Source: Alishewanella tabrizica
GTDB lineage: Bacteria; Pseudomonadota; Gammaproteobacteria; Enterobacterales; Alteromonadaceae
Assembly: GCF_014652375.1 (NCBI RefSeq)
Contig: NZ_BMYR01000017.1
Coordinates: 1 to 38,792 of the forward strand
Length of the DNA: 38,792 bases
Direction of reading: 5' to 3'
Position numbers and translations under genes: made by a program. The notes below the pieces were generated by a model. The model was given only the letters and a program-made list of their open reading frames with translations. It was not told the origin of the DNA and searched no databases. Below are positions 7,406 to 20,044 of the stretch, one piece after another (within the stretch, counting starts at the first letter, position 1; every line of letters starts with the position of its first letter).

Positions 7406-7900
7406 ATGGCTATTAAGCTTGAAGACAAAAAAGCAATTGTTGCTGAAGTCCAGGAAGCTGCCAAAGGTGCTTTATCTGCGGTAGTCGCAGACGCTCGTGG
7501 TGTCACTGTAGGCAAAATCACTGCACTGCGTAAGCAGGCACGTGAAGCGGGTGTATGGGTTAAAGTAGTCCGTAACACCTTAGCGCGCCGCGCAGTTGAA
7601 GGCACCGAATTTGAGTGTCTGAAAGATGTATTTGTAGGCCCAACATTAGTTGCGTTTTCTAAGGAGCACCCAGGTGCTGCAGCGCGTATCTTCAAAGATT
7701 TCGCCAAAGATAACAAAAACTTTGAGCTTAAAGGTGCAGCTTTCAACGGTACCCCAGTGAACATCGACGTTTTAGCATCGTTACCAACTTACGACGAAGC
7801 TATTGCACGCCTGATGAGCACCATGAAAGAGGCAGCAGCCGGCAAATTGGTACGTACCATTGCCGCGGTTCGCGACCAAAAACAAGAGCAAGCCGCGTAA
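7406..7900 (+). CDS. rplJ: 50S ribosomal protein L10
   Basis: L10 anchors the flexible L7/L12 stalk to the ribosome and, with L12, represses its own mRNA. The 164-residue protein has the conserved N-terminal domain ([20 protein letters not shown] and [14 protein letters not shown]) that contacts 23S rRNA. Its C-terminal helix (about 135-160, [20 protein letters not shown]) is the L12 dimer docking segment. A 240-base leader with the L10 RNA element precedes it, and rplL follows after 63 bases. Confidence 0.98.
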   Translation: MAIKLEDKKAIVAEVQEAAKGALSAVVADARGVTVGKITALRKQAREAGVWVKVVRNTLARRAVEGTEFECLKDVFVGPTLVAFSKEHPGAAARIFKDFAKDNKNFELKGAAFNGTPVNIDVLASLPTYDEAIARLMSTMKEAAAGKLVRTIAAVRDQKQEQAA

Positions 7901-7963
7901 TTTTACGTTTGGTTTGAGTAGAGTTTAATTCGGGCCAAGGCCCACAATTTAGGAATCTGCGCA

Positions 7964-8329
7964 ATGTCAGTGACTAAAGAGCAAATCTTAGACGCTATCG
8001 CAGCAATGTCTGTAATGGAAGTTGTTGAGTTAGTATCTGCAATGGAAGAAAAATTCGGTGTTTCAGCCGCTGCTGCAGTAGCTGTAGCTGCTGGTCCAGC
8101 TGCTGTTGTTGAAGAGCAAACTGAATTCAACGTAATCTTAGCCGCTGTTGGCGCTAACAAAGTATCTGTTATCAAAGCAGTACGTGGCGCAACCGGTTTA
8201 GGTTTGAAAGAAGCAAAAGACTTGGTTGAAAGCGCTCCAGCGCCAATCAAAGAAGCTGTTTCTAAAGCAGAAGCCGAAGCTCTCAAGAAAGAACTTGAAG
8301 AAGCTGGTGCAACTGTTGAAATCAAATAA
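7964..8329 (+). CDS. rplL: 50S ribosomal protein L7/L12
   Basis: L7/L12 is the multicopy acidic stalk protein that recruits and stimulates the translational GTPases EF-Tu, EF-G, IF2 and RF3. The 121-residue protein has the N-terminal dimerisation domain (1-30), an alanine-rich flexible hinge (about 35-52) and the compact C-terminal domain with the [21 protein letters not shown] factor-binding surface. Codon use is strongly biased toward a few codons, as expected for a very abundant protein. A perfect GNRA hairpin begins at the stop codon, and an attenuator separates it from rpoB. Confidence 0.98.
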   Translation: MSVTKEQILDAIAAMSVMEVVELVSAMEEKFGVSAAAAVAVAAGPAAVVEEQTEFNVILAAVGANKVSVIKAVRGATGLGLKEAKDLVESAPAPIKEAVSKAEAEALKKELEEAGATVEIK

Positions 8330-8348
8330 TCTGGTGCAAACCAGATTA
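8327..8348 (+). other. Perfect 9-bp GNRA hairpin starting at the rplL stop codon
   Basis: TAATCTGGT (8327-8335, including the stop codon) pairs fully with ACCAGATTA (8340-8348) across a GCAA tetraloop. There is no T tract, so it is not a terminator. It could protect the rplL 3' end after processing. Confidence 0.75.
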
Positions 8349-8369
8349 GCTGCCTGAGAAATTGGGCCG

Positions 8370-8400
8370 GGCTGGTGATGAATTAATCACCGGCCTTTTT
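8370..8400 (+). terminator. Attenuator between rplL and rpoB
   Basis: The ten-pair stem (8370-8379 with 8386-8395, one T-G pair) has a GAATTA loop and a TTTTT tail. In E. coli partial termination at this place keeps rpoBC below rplL. Beyond it, GTGGG/CCCAC (8406-8410 with 8422-8426) and GTTACCA/TGGTAAC (8434-8440 with 8445-8451) give further hairpins that could be RNase III targets, as in E. coli. Confidence 0.8.
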
Positions 8401-8502
8401 GCGCTGTGGGACAATGATTTCCCCACCCCTATTGTTACCAGTCCTGGTAACACAAGCCACCGAACGGTGGTTGGGAAAAAAATCAGCAAGCTGAGGAACC
8501 CC

Positions 8503-11500
8503 ATGACTTACTCTTATTCTGAGAAGAAACGTATCCGTAAGGACTTCGGCAAACGTCCGGAAGTATTGGATGTGCCATACCTGCTGTCGATTCAAATCGA
8601 ATCTTTCAGCAAATTTATCGAGCCAGATCCGGAAGGTGAATACGGTTTAGAAGCCGCATTCCGCTCTGTATTTCCAATCAAAAGCTATTCAGGCAGCGCG
8701 GAATTGCAGTACGTCAGCTACCGCATTGGGGAACCCGTTTTTGATGTGAAGGAATGTCAGATCCGTGGCGTAACGTATTCTGCGCCCTTACGCGTTAAAT
8801 TGCGTATGGTATTATTTGACAAAGAAGCACCAGGCACCATCAAAGACATCCGCGAGCAAGAAGTCTACATGGGCGAAATCCCGTTGATGACCGAAAACGG
8901 TACTTTTGTAATCAATGGTACTGAGCGTGTTATCGTTTCTCAGTTACACCGTAGTCCTGGTGTGTTTTTTGACCACGATCGTGGTAAAACGCACTCATCA
9001 GGCAAAGTACTTTATAACGCGCGGGTAATTCCTTACCGTGGTTCATGGTTAGACTTTGAGTTTGATGCCAAAGATAACCTGTTTGTACGTATCGACCGTC
9101 GCCGTAAATTACCTGCGACGATTTTATTACGTGCATTAGAATTTAGTACTGAACAAATTCTGTCCATCTTTTTCGAAAATACCCGCTTTGATATCAAAGA
9201 CGGTAAGATCATGATGGAAGTAGTGGCTAACCGTTTACGTGGTGAAACTGCTGCATTTGATATTAAAGACAACGATGGCGAAGTGATCGTAGAGCAAGGT
9301 CGTCGTATTACCGCCCGTCATGTGCGTCAACTGGAAAAAACCGGTATGACCATGATGGAAGTACCACATGAATATGTGGTAGGTCGTGTCCTAGCGAAAA
9401 ATTACGCTGACCGTTCAACCGGAGAGATTATTGCCGAGGCGAACGCAGAGCTCACATTAGAGCTGTTAGCAAAACTAGCAAAAGCCGGCTATGACAGTTT
9501 TGAAACATTATATATCAACGATTTGGATCAAGGCTCTTACGTGTCTGAAACCATTCGTATTGATCCAAGCAGCAACCGGATGGAAGCATTGGTAGAAATT
9601 TACCGTATGATGCGCCCGGGTGAGCCACCAACGCGTGAAGCTGCTGAAACCTTATTTGAAAATCTGTTCTTCTCAGAAGATCGTTACGATCTGTCTACTG
9701 TTGGACGGATGAAGTTTAACCGCCGCGTTAATTTTGACGAGGGTGTTGGCGTAGGTGTATTGAGCAAGGAAGATATTCTTGCTGTGATGAAAGTGTTAAT
9801 CGATATTCGTAACGGTAAAGGCGAAGTCGATGATATCGATCACTTAGGTAACCGTCGTATTCGTTCAGTAGGTGAAATGGCCGAGAACCAATTCCGTGTT
9901 GGTTTAGTGCGGGTTGAACGTGCCGTTAAAGAGCGCTTGTCATTAGGCGATCTCGATGCTGTAATGCCACAAGACTTAATTAATGCGAAACCTATCTCTG
10001 CTGCGGTAAAAGAGTTCTTTGGTTCCAGTCAATTGTCTCAGTTTATGGACCAAAACAACCCATTGTCAGAAGTGACGCACAAGCGTCGTATTTCTGCTTT
10101 AGGCCCCGGCGGTTTAACGCGTGAGCGTGCTGGTTTCGAAGTACGTGACGTACACCCAACCCACTACGGTCGTGTTTGTCCAATTGAAACACCAGAAGGT
10201 CCAAACATCGGTTTGATCAACTCGTTATCTATTTTCGCGCAAACTAACGAATATGGTTTCCTTGAGACACCATACCGTCGGATCGAAAATGGTATTGTGA
10301 CAGACGAAGTTGATTTCTTATCAGCAATTGAAGAGGGTAACTTTGTTATCGCTCAGGCTAACGCTGACTTAGATGAAAACAACCGTATTGTTGAAGGTTT
10401 AGTACCTTGCCGGTTTAAGAACGAATTTAGTTTAATGCCGTCTTCTGAAGTTCAATATATGGACGTTGCACCACAACAGATCGTGTCTGTTGCTGCTGCG
10501 CTGATCCCATTCTTAGAACACGATGATGCTAACCGTGCATTGATGGGTTCAAACATGCAACGTCAAGCAGTACCTACTTTACGTGCGGATAAACCGCTGG
10601 TAGGCACAGGTATTGAGCGCGTTGTAGCAAAAGACTCTGGTGTTACTGTAGTAGCAAAGCGTGGTGGTACTGTTGATTATGTTGACGCTAGCCGCATTGT
10701 AATCAAAGTTCACGAAGAAGAAATGGTAGCCGGTGAAGCCGGTATCGATATCTATAACTTAACCAAATACACTCGCTCTAACCAGAATACGTGTATCAAT
10801 CAGCGCCCATGTGTGAATCATGGTGAGCCAATTGAGCGCGGTGATGTATTGGCAGACGGTCCATCAACTGACTTAGGTGAGTTGGCGTTAGGTCAAAACT
10901 TACGCGTGGCGTTTATGCCATGGAATGGTTACAACTTCGAAGATTCGATTTTGTTATCAGAGCGTTTAGTGCAAGAAGATCGTTTAACCACGATCCATAT
11001 TCAAGAATTAAGCTGTATTGCACGTGATACAAAGCTTGGACCTGAAGAAATCACTGGTGATATCCCGAACGTGGGTGAGTCAGCGCTTTCTAAACTAGAT
11101 GAAGCCGGTATCGTTTATATTGGTGCTGAAGTTAAAGGTGGCGATATTCTGGTTGGTAAGGTAACACCTAAAGGTGAGAGCCAATTAACCCCAGAAGAAA
11201 AACTGCTACGTGCCATCTTTGGTGAAAAAGCGTCTGATGTTAAAGATACTTCATTACGTGTGCCAAACTCGGTAACGGGTACTGTTATTGATGTTCAAGT
11301 ATTTACGCGTGATGGCGTTGAAAAAGACAAACGTGCTCGCGAAATCGAGGAAATGGAAGTCAAACAGGCCAAAAAAGACCTGAATGAAGAATTCCGTATC
11401 CTAGAAGCAGGTATCTTTGACCGTGCTCGTAACTTGCTTGAGCAAAGCGGTTTAGATCGCGTGAAATTAGACACCTTGAAAGGTGATGCACTGTTTAATC

Positions 11501-12528
11501 AAAGCTTAAGCGATGAAGACAAACAAAACGACTTAGAGCAATTAGCTACCCAGTACGAAGAAATCCGTATTGAGTATGATAAAAAGTTCGAAGCAAAACG
11601 TCGTAAGATCGTTCAAGGTGATGATTTAGCACCCGGCGTGTTAAAAATCGTTAAAGTGTATCTTGCTGTTAAACGTCGTATTCAACCTGGTGACAAGATG
11701 GCTGGTCGTCACGGTAACAAAGGGGTTATCTCTACCATTGTTCCTGTTGAAGATATGCCTTATGACGAAAAAGGCCAACCAGTAGATATCGTGTTGAACC
11801 CGCTGGGCGTTCCATCACGGATGAACATTGGTCAGATCTTAGAAACACACTTAGGTTTAGCTGCTCGTGGTATCGGTGATAAGATCGATGGCATGATTAA
11901 AGAGCAAAAAGAAGTAGCGGAAATCCGCGAGTTCTTGAAGAAAGTGTATGCCTTAGGTGAGTCACGTCAAAACGTGGATATTGCAAGCTTCAGCGACGAT
12001 GAAATTCGTCGATTAGCGCAAAACCTACGTAAAGGTTTACCTGTTGCGACTCCAGTATTCGATGGTGCTAAGGAATCAGAGATCAAGGAACTGCTTGAAC
12101 TGGGTGACTTACCAGCAAGCGGTCAGATCACCTTGTATGATGGCCGTACTGGTAATACTTTCGAACGTAAAGTGACGGTTGGTTACATGTACATGTTAAA
12201 ACTGAACCACTTGGTTGACGACAAAATGCACGCACGTTCTACCGGCTCTTACAGCTTGGTAACACAGCAACCATTAGGTGGTAAAGCACAGTTCGGTGGT
12301 CAGCGTTTCGGTGAGATGGAAGTGTGGGCGTTAGAAGCATATGGTGCGGCTTACACCCTACAAGAAATGCTTACCGTTAAGTCTGATGACGTCAACGGTC
12401 GTACCAAGATGTATAAAAACATTGTTGACGGCGACCACAGAATGGAACCTGGCATGCCAGAATCTTTCAACGTATTGATGAAAGAAATCCGTTCGCTCGG
12501 TATCAATATCGAATTGGAAGAGGAATAA
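8503..12528 (+). CDS. rpoB: DNA-directed RNA polymerase subunit beta
   Basis: The beta subunit forms one pincer of the polymerase and much of its active-site channel. The ATG at 8503, with GAGGA ahead, gives [16 protein letters not shown] and 1,341 residues (E. coli 1,342). A longer frame open from 8362 runs through the attenuator and is not real. The rifampicin region starts at residue 507 with [14 protein letters not shown]513, D516, H526 and S531 are all present in E. coli numbering, so the sequence looks rifampicin-sensitive at these sites. The [12 protein letters not shown] motif and the [25 protein letters not shown] C terminus are intact. rpoC follows after 65 bases. Confidence 0.98.
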   Translation: MTYSYSEKKRIRKDFGKRPEVLDVPYLLSIQIESFSKFIEPDPEGEYGLEAAFRSVFPIKSYSGSAELQYVSYRIGEPVFDVKECQIRGVTYSAPLRVKLRMVLFDKEAPGTIKDIREQEVYMGEIPLMTENGTFVINGTERVIVSQLHRSPGVFFDHDRGKTHSSGKVLYNARVIPYRGSWLDFEFDAKDNLFVRIDRRRKLPATILLRALEFSTEQILSIFFENTRFDIKDGKIMMEVVANRLRGETAAFDIKDNDGEVIVEQGRRITARHVRQLEKTGMTMMEVPHEYVVGRVLAKNYADRSTGEIIAEANAELTLELLAKLAKAGYDSFETLYINDLDQGSYVSETIRIDPSSNRMEALVEIYRMMRPGEPPTREAAETLFENLFFSEDRYDLSTVGRMKFNRRVNFDEGVGVGVLSKEDILAVMKVLIDIRNGKGEVDDIDHLGNRRIRSVGEMAENQFRVGLVRVERAVKERLSLGDLDAVMPQDLINAKPISAAVKEFFGSSQLSQFMDQNNPLSEVTHKRRISALGPGGLTRERAGFEVRDVHPTHYGRVCPIETPEGPNIGLINSLSIFAQTNEYGFLETPYRRIENGIVTDEVDFLSAIEEGNFVIAQANADLDENNRIVEGLVPCRFKNEFSLMPSSEVQYMDVAPQQIVSVAAALIPFLEHDDANRALMGSNMQRQAVPTLRADKPLVGTGIERVVAKDSGVTVVAKRGGTVDYVDASRIVIKVHEEEMVAGEAGIDIYNLTKYTRSNQNTCINQRPCVNHGEPIERGDVLADGPSTDLGELALGQNLRVAFMPWNGYNFEDSILLSERLVQEDRLTTIHIQELSCIARDTKLGPEEITGDIPNVGESALSKLDEAGIVYIGAEVKGGDILVGKVTPKGESQLTPEEKLLRAIFGEKASDVKDTSLRVPNSVTGTVIDVQVFTRDGVEKDKRAREIEEMEVKQAKKDLNEEFRILEAGIFDRARNLLEQSGLDRVKLDTLKGDALFNQSLSDEDKQNDLEQLATQYEEIRIEYDKKFEAKRRKIVQGDDLAPGVLKIVKVYLAVKRRIQPGDKMAGRHGNKGVISTIVPVEDMPYDEKGQPVDIVLNPLGVPSRMNIGQILETHLGLAARGIGDKIDGMIKEQKEVAEIREFLKKVYALGESRQNVDIASFSDDEIRRLAQNLRKGLPVATPVFDGAKESEIKELLELGDLPASGQITLYDGRTGNTFERKVTVGYMYMLKLNHLVDDKMHARSTGSYSLVTQQPLGGKAQFGGQRFGEMEVWALEAYGAAYTLQEMLTVKSDDVNGRTKMYKNIVDGDHRMEPGMPESFNVLMKEIRSLGINIELEEE

Positions 12529-12544
12529 ACCGACCTCGTGTTGG

Positions 12545-12562
12545 GGGGCAGTAAACTGCCCC
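12545..12562 (+). other. Hairpin in the rpoB-rpoC spacer
   Basis: GGGGCAG (12545-12551) pairs with CTGCCCC (12556-12562) across TAAA. No T tract follows, so it is more likely an RNA-processing or stability element than a terminator. Confidence 0.6.
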
Positions 12563-12593
12563 ATTCCGGTTTACCTCTTACAGGAGAGCAAAG

Positions 12594-15500
12594 GTGAAAG
12601 ACTTATTAAAGTTTCTGAAACAGCAAACTAAAACTGAAGAGTTTGATGTTATTCGTATCGGTTTATCTTCGCCAGATATGATCCGTTCGTGGTCATTTGG
12701 TGAAGTAAAAAAACCTGAGACGATCAACTACCGTACCTTTAAACCCGAGCGTGATGGTTTATTCTGCGCCCGTATTTTTGGCCCGGTAAAAGATTATGAG
12801 TGTTTGTGTGGTAAGTACAAACGCTTAAAGCACCGTGGTGTGATTTGTGAAAAATGTGGCGTTGAAGTTACCTTAACCAAGGTACGTCGTGAGCGTATGG
12901 GCCATATTGAATTGGCTAGCCCGACAGCACACATTTGGTTCCTGAAATCATTACCAAGCCGTATCGGTTTGTTACTTGATATGACGCTGCGTGATATCGA
13001 ACGTGTACTGTATTTCGAAAGCTACGTGGTGACAGAGCCAGGTATGACGTCTTTAGAGCGTCGTCAGATGCTGACTGAAGAAGAATATCTGGATGTGTTG
13101 GAAGAGCACGGTGACGAGTTTGAAGCCAAGATGGGTGCAGAAGCAATTCTGGATATCCTAAAAGGTATCGACTTGCCAACTGAAATCAAGCAAATGCGCG
13201 AAGAGCTACCAACCATCAACTCAGAAACTAAGCGTAAGAAAATTAGCAAACGTTTAAAACTGATGGAAGCTTTCCACACCTCTGGTAATAAGCCAGAGTG
13301 GATGATCATGACAGTACTGCCTGTGTTACCGCCGGATTTACGTCCGTTAGTACCATTGGACGGTGGCCGTTTTGCCACGTCAGATCTGAACGATTTATAT
13401 CGTCGTGTGATCAACCGTAACAATCGCTTGAAGCGTTTACTCGATTTATCTGCACCCGATATTATCGTGCGTAACGAAAAGCGGATGTTACAAGAGGCCG
13501 TTGATGCCTTGTTAGATAACGGTCGTCGTGGTCGTGCGATTACCGGCTCGAATAAACGCCCACTGAAATCTTTGGCCGATATGATCAAAGGTAAGCAAGG
13601 TCGTTTCCGTCAAAACTTGCTTGGTAAGCGTGTTGACTACTCTGGTCGTTCGGTTATTACCGTTGGTCCTACTTTACGTTTACACCAGTGTGGTTTACCG
13701 AAGAAAATGGCACTTGAGCTGTTCAAGCCCTTCATTTATGGCAAGCTGGAAGCACGTGGTTTAGCCACGACGATCAAAGCGGCTAAAAAGATGGTAGAGC
13801 GCGAAGAAGGCGCAGTATGGGACGTATTGGACGAAGTAATCCGTGAACACCCGGTATTACTGAACCGTGCACCAACACTTCACCGTTTAGGTATCCAAGC
13901 GTTTGAACCAGTACTTATTGAAGGTAAAGCCATTCAATTACACCCCTTGGTGTGTGCTGCGTATAACGCTGACTTCGACGGTGACCAGATGGCGGTACAC
14001 GTACCGTTAACGCTGGAAGCGCAGTTAGAAGCACGTGCGTTGATGATGTCTACCAACAACGTACTGTCGCCAGCAAACGGCGAGCCGATCATTGTTCCGT
14101 CACAAGACGTTGTTTTGGGTCTTTACTACATGACGCGCGAAGCAGTTAATGCTAAAGGCGAAGGCATGATGTTCAAGAGCCCGAAAGAAGCTGAAAAAGC
14201 GTTCCGTGCCGATGTTGCAAGCTTACATGCAAAAGCGAAAGTGCGTATCACGGAAGTGGTTATTGCTGAAGACGGCACGCGTACTAGTTCTACTGCTGTG
14301 CGTGACACAACGGTAGGTCGGGCAATTTTATATTCAATTCTGCCTGAAGGTTTAGCGTTTGATTCAATTAACCAAGCGATGGGTAAGAAACAAATTTCTC
14401 GCCTGTTAAATGGTGCTTATCGCCGTATTGGTTTGAAACAAACTGTAATTCTGGCTGACCAGATTATGTATACCGGTTTCCACTACGCCATGCTGTCTGG
14501 TGTATCTGTTGGTATCGACGATATGGTGATCCCAGCGGCGAAAACCGAGATCATCGACGCTGCTGAAGCCGAAGTCGCCGAAATTCAGGACCAGTTCCAA
14601 CAAGGTCTGGTGACTGCCGGTGAAAAGTACAATAAAGTTATCGATATTTGGTCAACGGCGAATGAAGTACTGTCAAAAGCGATGATGGACAACCTGTCAA
14701 AAGAAGACGTGGTTGACCGTGATGGCAATACGGTGCAACAGCAATCATTTAACTCGGTGTATATGATGGCAGACTCTGGCGCACGGGGCTCACCAGCCCA
14801 AATCCGTCAGTTAGCCGCTATGCGTGGTCTGATGGCTAAGCCAGATGGCTCAATCATCGAAACACCTATCACGGCAAACTTCCGTGAAGGCTTAAGTGTA
14901 TTGCAATACTTTATTTCAACACACGGTGCACGTAAAGGTTTGGCCGATACCGCGTTAAAAACAGCAAACTCAGGTTATTTGACACGTCGTTTAGTCGATG
15001 TTGCACAAGACTTAGTGGTTACAGAGCACGATTGTGGCTCTGATCAAGGTATCATCATGAAGCCGCTGATTGAAGGTGGTGACGTGGTTGAGGGCTTACG
15101 TGAGCGCGTGCTTGGTCGTGTGGTAATTGGCGACATCGTTTCACCTACTACCGGCGAAGTGCTAGTTGCTGACGGTACCATGCTAGACGAACAGCTGTGT
15201 GATGCCATCGAGCAAAACTCTATCGACGAAGTGCACGTTCGCTCTGTAATTACCTGTCAAACAGATTTTGGTGTTTGCGCTAAGTGTTACGGTCGTGATT
15301 TAGCACGTGGTCACCTGATTAACGCTGGTGAAGCGGTAGGTGTTATCGCTGCACAGTCAATCGGTGAGCCGGGTACTCAGTTGACCATGCGTACTTTCCA
15401 CATCGGTGGTGCGGCATCACGGGCCTCAGCAGAAAACAGTGTACAGGTGAAAAACGCCGGTACTTTGAAGCTGCAGAATGCCAAATTTGTTCGCAATGCG

Positions 15501-16769
15501 GATAACAAAATTGTTATTACCTCACGTTCAGCTGAAGTAACGGTCTTTGATGAGTTAGGTCGCGAGAAAGAGCGCTACAAGCTGCCATACGGTTCTATCT
15601 TGGCAACAGACGACAATGCCAAAGTTACTGCTGGACAAGTTGTGGCAAACTGGGATCCGCACTCACACCCAATCATTTTGGAGCGTGGTGCTAAGGTTAC
15701 CTTCAGTGATGTTGATGATACCAACACTGAAGTACAGCAAGACGAACTGACTGGTTTAACCCGTACTGTAGTAAAAGATTTGGCTAAGGCTAACGCCAAA
15801 GAGCCAAAACTTATCTTGGCAACAGACGATGGTGGCTTGCAAGAAATCCGTCTGCCAAGCTTCACCACCATTGAAGTGGCTGATGGCGATACCGTTGTTA
15901 CAGGTACGGTGTTAGCGCGTATTCCACAGGAAAGCTCGAAAACACGAGACATCACCGGTGGTCTGCCGCGCGTTGCTGACTTATTTGAAGCACGTAAACC
16001 AAAAGATCCAGCGATTTTGGCTGAGATTTCAGGTGTTATCGGCTTCGGTAAGGAAACGAAAGGTAAACGCCGCTTATTAATTACGCCTGATCAAGGTGAT
16101 GTACATGAAGAGATGATCCAGAAATGGCGTCAGGTTAATGTGTTCGAAGGTGAGCGCATTGAAAAAGGCGAAGTTATCTCTGAAGGTCCAGAGTCGGCAC
16201 ATGATATCCTGCGTTTACGTGGTATCCACCATGTCGCCAGCTATATCGTGAACGAAGTGCAGGATGTTTACCGCTTACAGGGCGTAAAAATTAACGATAA
16301 GCACATTGAAACGATCATTCGTCAAATGTTGCGTAAGTGCATTATTACCAGCCCAGGTGATAGTGAGTTCTTAGAAGGTGAACAAGCTGAGGTAGCCAGA
16401 GTAAACATCGCTAACCGTGAGTTAGAACTGGCAGGTAAACAGCCAGCTCAATACGAGCGTGTTTTACTCGGTATTACTAAGGCATCATTGTCTACTGATT
16501 CCTTTATTTCTGCGGCCTCGTTCCAAGAAACGACTCGCGTTCTCACTGAAGCTGCTGTAGCAGGTAAGATTGACGAACTGCGTGGTCTGAAAGAAAACGT
16601 TATTGTTGGCCGTTTAATCCCTGCCGGTACTGGTTTTTCATATCACCAGAACCGTGCGCGGTTACGTGCAGGCAACAACGAGGTTGTTGAACCGGTAATG
16701 AGTGCTGAATCTGCTGAACAAGCATTGACTGATGCACTTAATATGAATTTATCGGGCAACGACGAGTAA
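12594..16769 (+). CDS. rpoC: DNA-directed RNA polymerase subunit beta'
   Basis: The beta' subunit supplies the clamp, bridge helix, trigger loop and catalytic magnesium site. It starts with GTG, as in E. coli, after an AGGAGAG ribosome-binding site, and has 1,391 residues (E. coli 1,407). The N-terminal zinc site CLCGKYK...CEKCG is complete, and the catalytic NADFDGDQM begins at residue 458, so the Mg2+ aspartates are D460, D462 and D464. The second zinc cluster is seen as HDCGSD...[12 protein letters not shown]. The overall shortening relative to E. coli is spread through the C-terminal third. It is the last gene of the beta operon. Confidence 0.98.
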   Translation: MKDLLKFLKQQTKTEEFDVIRIGLSSPDMIRSWSFGEVKKPETINYRTFKPERDGLFCARIFGPVKDYECLCGKYKRLKHRGVICEKCGVEVTLTKVRRERMGHIELASPTAHIWFLKSLPSRIGLLLDMTLRDIERVLYFESYVVTEPGMTSLERRQMLTEEEYLDVLEEHGDEFEAKMGAEAILDILKGIDLPTEIKQMREELPTINSETKRKKISKRLKLMEAFHTSGNKPEWMIMTVLPVLPPDLRPLVPLDGGRFATSDLNDLYRRVINRNNRLKRLLDLSAPDIIVRNEKRMLQEAVDALLDNGRRGRAITGSNKRPLKSLADMIKGKQGRFRQNLLGKRVDYSGRSVITVGPTLRLHQCGLPKKMALELFKPFIYGKLEARGLATTIKAAKKMVEREEGAVWDVLDEVIREHPVLLNRAPTLHRLGIQAFEPVLIEGKAIQLHPLVCAAYNADFDGDQMAVHVPLTLEAQLEARALMMSTNNVLSPANGEPIIVPSQDVVLGLYYMTREAVNAKGEGMMFKSPKEAEKAFRADVASLHAKAKVRITEVVIAEDGTRTSSTAVRDTTVGRAILYSILPEGLAFDSINQAMGKKQISRLLNGAYRRIGLKQTVILADQIMYTGFHYAMLSGVSVGIDDMVIPAAKTEIIDAAEAEVAEIQDQFQQGLVTAGEKYNKVIDIWSTANEVLSKAMMDNLSKEDVVDRDGNTVQQQSFNSVYMMADSGARGSPAQIRQLAAMRGLMAKPDGSIIETPITANFREGLSVLQYFISTHGARKGLADTALKTANSGYLTRRLVDVAQDLVVTEHDCGSDQGIIMKPLIEGGDVVEGLRERVLGRVVIGDIVSPTTGEVLVADGTMLDEQLCDAIEQNSIDEVHVRSVITCQTDFGVCAKCYGRDLARGHLINAGEAVGVIAAQSIGEPGTQLTMRTFHIGGAASRASAENSVQVKNAGTLKLQNAKFVRNADNKIVITSRSAEVTVFDELGREKERYKLPYGSILATDDNAKVTAGQVVANWDPHSHPIILERGAKVTFSDVDDTNTEVQQDELTGLTRTVVKDLAKANAKEPKLILATDDGGLQEIRLPSFTTIEVADGDTVVTGTVLARIPQESSKTRDITGGLPRVADLFEARKPKDPAILAEISGVIGFGKETKGKRRLLITPDQGDVHEEMIQKWRQVNVFEGERIEKGEVISEGPESAHDILRLRGIHHVASYIVNEVQDVYRLQGVKINDKHIETIIRQMLRKCIITSPGDSEFLEGEQAEVARVNIANRELELAGKQPAQYERVLLGITKASLSTDSFISAASFQETTRVLTEAAVAGKIDELRGLKENVIVGRLIPAGTGFSYHQNRARLRAGNNEVVEPVMSAESAEQALTDALNMNLSGNDE

Positions 16770-16824
16770 ACAAGGGATAAACAGGCTTGCCGGTGATTAA
16801 AACGCCGGCAAACTGCTTTGTAAC

Positions 16825-17296
<472 letters not shown>

Positions 17297-17385
17297 CGGT
17301 ACTCCGTTAGTAAGGCCAAACTAAACAACTTTTTTTCTTTATGTATTAAAAGTTTTGGAATCACCTGAAGCAATCGGAGTTTCGA
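17297..17385 (+). promoter_or_regulatory. Probable S7 translational control site (rpsL-rpsG spacer)
   Basis: ACTCCG (17301-17306) pairs with CGGAGT (17375-17380), and GGCCAAAC with GTTTTGG further in. The order of blocks (TCCGTTAGTAAGGCCAAAC, then AGTTTTGGA, then CGGAGT) closely follows the E. coli spacer that S7 binds to repress rpsG and fusA. Function is by analogy. Confidence 0.7.
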
Positions 17386-17856
17386 ATGCCTAGAAGACGC
17401 GTCATCGGTCAACGTAAAATCCTTCCAGATCCTAAGTTCGGAAGTGAATTACTGGCCAAGTTTGTAAACGTCGTAATGGTCGACGGTAAAAAATCTACAG
17501 CCGAATCAATTGTATACGGCGCTTTAGAAATTGCAGCTACGAAATCTAAGAAAGAGCACATCGACTTGTTCGAAGTAGCTTTAGATAACATTCGTCCAAC
17601 TGTTGAAGTTAAATCACGTCGTGTTGGTGGTTCTACCTATCAAGTGCCGTGTGAAGTTCGTCAGGTGCGTCGTAATGCGCTTGCCATGCGCTGGTTAGTA
17701 GAAGCTGCCCGTAAACGTGGTGAAAAATCTATGGCTCAGCGTCTTGCTGGTGAGATGCTTGATGCAATCGAAAATAAAGGTTCAGCGGTTAAGAAACGTG
17801 AAGACGTGCACCGTATGGCCGAAGCGAACAAAGCGTTCGCACATTTCCGCTGGTAA
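17386..17856 (+). CDS. rpsG: 30S ribosomal protein S7
   Basis: S7 starts assembly of the 30S head by binding the 3' domain of 16S rRNA and touches the E-site tRNA. The 156-residue protein has the common bacterial length (shorter than the extended E. coli K-12 form). It shows the conserved [21 protein letters not shown] terminus and the [14 protein letters not shown] hairpin region. In E. coli S7 is the translational repressor of this operon, and the binding region upstream is conserved here. fusA follows after 27 bases. Confidence 0.98.
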   Translation: MPRRRVIGQRKILPDPKFGSELLAKFVNVVMVDGKKSTAESIVYGALEIAATKSKKEHIDLFEVALDNIRPTVEVKSRRVGGSTYQVPCEVRQVRRNALAMRWLVEAARKRGEKSMAQRLAGEMLDAIENKGSAVKKREDVHRMAEANKAFAHFRW

Positions 17857-17883
17857 GAATTTCTTAACTAAGAGGAATGAATT

Positions 17884-19989
17884 GTGGCACGTACAACTCC
17901 AATAGAACGTTACCGTAACATTGGTATCTGTGCTCACGTTGATGCCGGCAAAACTACGACATCCGAGCGGATCCTGTTTTATACAGGCCGCTCTCACAAA
18001 ATTGGTGAAGTCCACGATGGCGCAGCCACCATGGACTGGATGGAACAGGAACAGGAACGCGGTATTACTATTACTTCTGCGGCTACCACGACCTTTTGGT
18101 CTGGTATGCAGCAGCAGTTTGAACAACACCGTATCAACCTGATTGATACCCCTGGCCACGTTGATTTCACTATCGAAGTAGAGCGTTCTTTGCGCGTGCT
18201 TGATGGTGCAGTAGTGGTATTGTGTGGTTCTTCAGGTGTACAGCCGCAAACTGAAACGGTTTGGCGACAAGCAAATAAATACGAAGTTCCAAGAATGATC
18301 TTCGTTAATAAGATGGATCGTACGGGCGCTAATTTCCTTCGGGTTGTTAAGCAAGCCAACGATCGTCTAAATTCGCGTTGTGTGCCTATTCAGTTGCCTA
18401 TCGGTGCAGAAGATAATTTCAAAGGCGTGGTTGATCTCGTCAAAATGAAATCTATTAACTGGAACACTGAAGATCAAGGTATGACGTTCACTTATGAAGA
18501 TATTCCAGCAGACATGTTGGATGAATGTAATGAGTGGCGGCAAAACTTGGTTGAAGCGGCAGCTGATGCCAGTGAAGAATTGATGGAACGCTATCTTGAA
18601 GGTGATGAATTCACCGAAGAGGAGCTACGTCAAGCGCTGCGTGACCTTACCCTGCGTAATGAGATCGTATTAGTTCAGGCCGGCTCCGCCTTTAAAAATA
18701 AAGGTGTGCAGGCCATGCTGGATAATGTTGTTTACTATCTGCCTTCACCGACAGAAGTAAAAGCTATTCACGGCATTTTGCCAGATGAATCAGAAGGTTT
18801 CAGAAAATCTGATGATAATGAACCTTTTGCTGCCTTGGCGTTTAAAATTGCAACCGATCCGTTTGTAGGCACCCTAACGTTCTTCCGTGTTTACTCAGGT
18901 ATTGTTGAGTCTGGCTCTGCAGTATATAACTCAGTAAAGATGAAGAAAGAGCGTATTGGCCGCATTGTGCAAATGCACGCAAATGCGCGTGAGGAAATTA
19001 AAGCCGTTTGTGCAGGCGATATTGCTGCTGCAATTGGTTTGAAAGACACTACAACGGGTGATACGTTATGTGATCAAGACTACCCGATTATTCTGGAGCG
19101 CATGGAGTTTCCTGAGCCAGTTATTTCTGTTGCTGTTGAGCCTAGAACACAGGCTGATCAGGAAAAAATGGGAATAGCGTTAAGCAAGCTGGCCGCCGAA
19201 GATCCTTCTTTCCGGGTGCATACTGATGAAGAGACGGCTCAGACCATTATTTCTGGCATGGGCGAATTACACTTAGACATTATCGTTGATCGCATGAAGC
19301 GTGAATTCAAGGTTGAAGCGAATGTGGGTAAACCACAGGTTTCGTATCGTGAAACGTTACGTGCAAAAACGGAAGTTGAAGGTAAGTTTGTACGTCAATC
19401 AGGTGGTCGTGGTCAGTTTGGTCACTGTTGGTTACGCATCGAGCCATTACCGGAAGGTGAAGGCTACAAGTTTGAGAATGCTGTTGTTGGCGGTGTAATT
19501 CCAAAAGAATTTATTCCTGCTATCGACAAAGGTATTCAAGAGCAGATGAAAAACGGCGTATTGGCGGGTTATCCGGTAATCGACGTAAAAGTTACTGTAT
19601 TCGATGGTTCTTACCACGATGTTGACTCGAACGAAATGGCGTTCAAAATCGCGGCGTCGATGGGCTTCAAAAAAGGAGCTCTTCAGGCTAAGCCGGTTAT
19701 CCTTGAACCGATAATGAAGGTTGAAGTGGTAACGCCAGATGACTTCATGGGTGATATTGTTGGTGACTTAAACCGTCGTCGCGGTATCATCAACGGTATG
19801 GAAGATGCGCCTGGCGGGATCAAAATTGTTAACGCCAATGTACCGTTATCTGAAATGTTTGGCTATGCGACTAATATGCGTTCACTGAGTCAAGGCCGCG
19901 CGTCTTACTCAATGGAACCATTAAATTATCAAGAAGCACCAAACAATGTTACCGAAGCTATTATTGCTTCTCGTAGAGCACACGATTAA
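17884..19989 (+). CDS. fusA: Translation elongation factor G
   Basis: EF-G is the GTPase that drives tRNA-mRNA translocation and, with RRF, ribosome recycling. It starts with GTG, as in E. coli, after TAAGAGGAA, and has 701 residues (E. coli 704). The GTPase motifs are [10 protein letters not shown] (about 16-25), [19 protein letters not shown] and [10 protein letters not shown]. Domains II-V follow, with the domain IV motif [10 protein letters not shown]. The C terminus ends in SRRAHD, diverged from E. coli. It is an operon member between rpsG and tufA; a small CCCG/CGGG hairpin lies in the 55-base fusA-tufA gap. Confidence 0.98.
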   Translation: MARTTPIERYRNIGICAHVDAGKTTTSERILFYTGRSHKIGEVHDGAATMDWMEQEQERGITITSAATTTFWSGMQQQFEQHRINLIDTPGHVDFTIEVERSLRVLDGAVVVLCGSSGVQPQTETVWRQANKYEVPRMIFVNKMDRTGANFLRVVKQANDRLNSRCVPIQLPIGAEDNFKGVVDLVKMKSINWNTEDQGMTFTYEDIPADMLDECNEWRQNLVEAAADASEELMERYLEGDEFTEEELRQALRDLTLRNEIVLVQAGSAFKNKGVQAMLDNVVYYLPSPTEVKAIHGILPDESEGFRKSDDNEPFAALAFKIATDPFVGTLTFFRVYSGIVESGSAVYNSVKMKKERIGRIVQMHANAREEIKAVCAGDIAAAIGLKDTTTGDTLCDQDYPIILERMEFPEPVISVAVEPRTQADQEKMGIALSKLAAEDPSFRVHTDEETAQTIISGMGELHLDIIVDRMKREFKVEANVGKPQVSYRETLRAKTEVEGKFVRQSGGRGQFGHCWLRIEPLPEGEGYKFENAVVGGVIPKEFIPAIDKGIQEQMKNGVLAGYPVIDVKVTVFDGSYHDVDSNEMAFKIAASMGFKKGALQAKPVILEPIMKVEVVTPDDFMGDIVGDLNRRRGIINGMEDAPGGIKIVNANVPLSEMFGYATNMRSLSQGRASYSMEPLNYQEAPNNVTEAIIASRRAHD

Positions 19990-20044
19990 CGATTAAACAG
20001 TCCCGCTATATCGGGGCTTAAATTTGACTAAGAAGGGTCTATAA

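Noticed and set aside
7903..8325. 140-codon minus-strand frame opposite rplL
   Set aside because: The Ala/Ser/Thr-rich product mirrors the alanine-rich, codon-biased rplL and is a shadow frame.
8362..8502. N-terminal extension of rpoB by 47 codons
   Set aside because: It runs through the attenuator hairpins, and the start at 8503 has a good ribosome-binding site and gives the conserved N terminus.
13064..13588. 174-codon frame on the minus strand inside rpoC
   Set aside because: Long antisense frames are expected opposite genes with strong codon bias; its Ser/Arg-rich translation resembles no known family and there is no promoter or ribosome-binding site that I can see.
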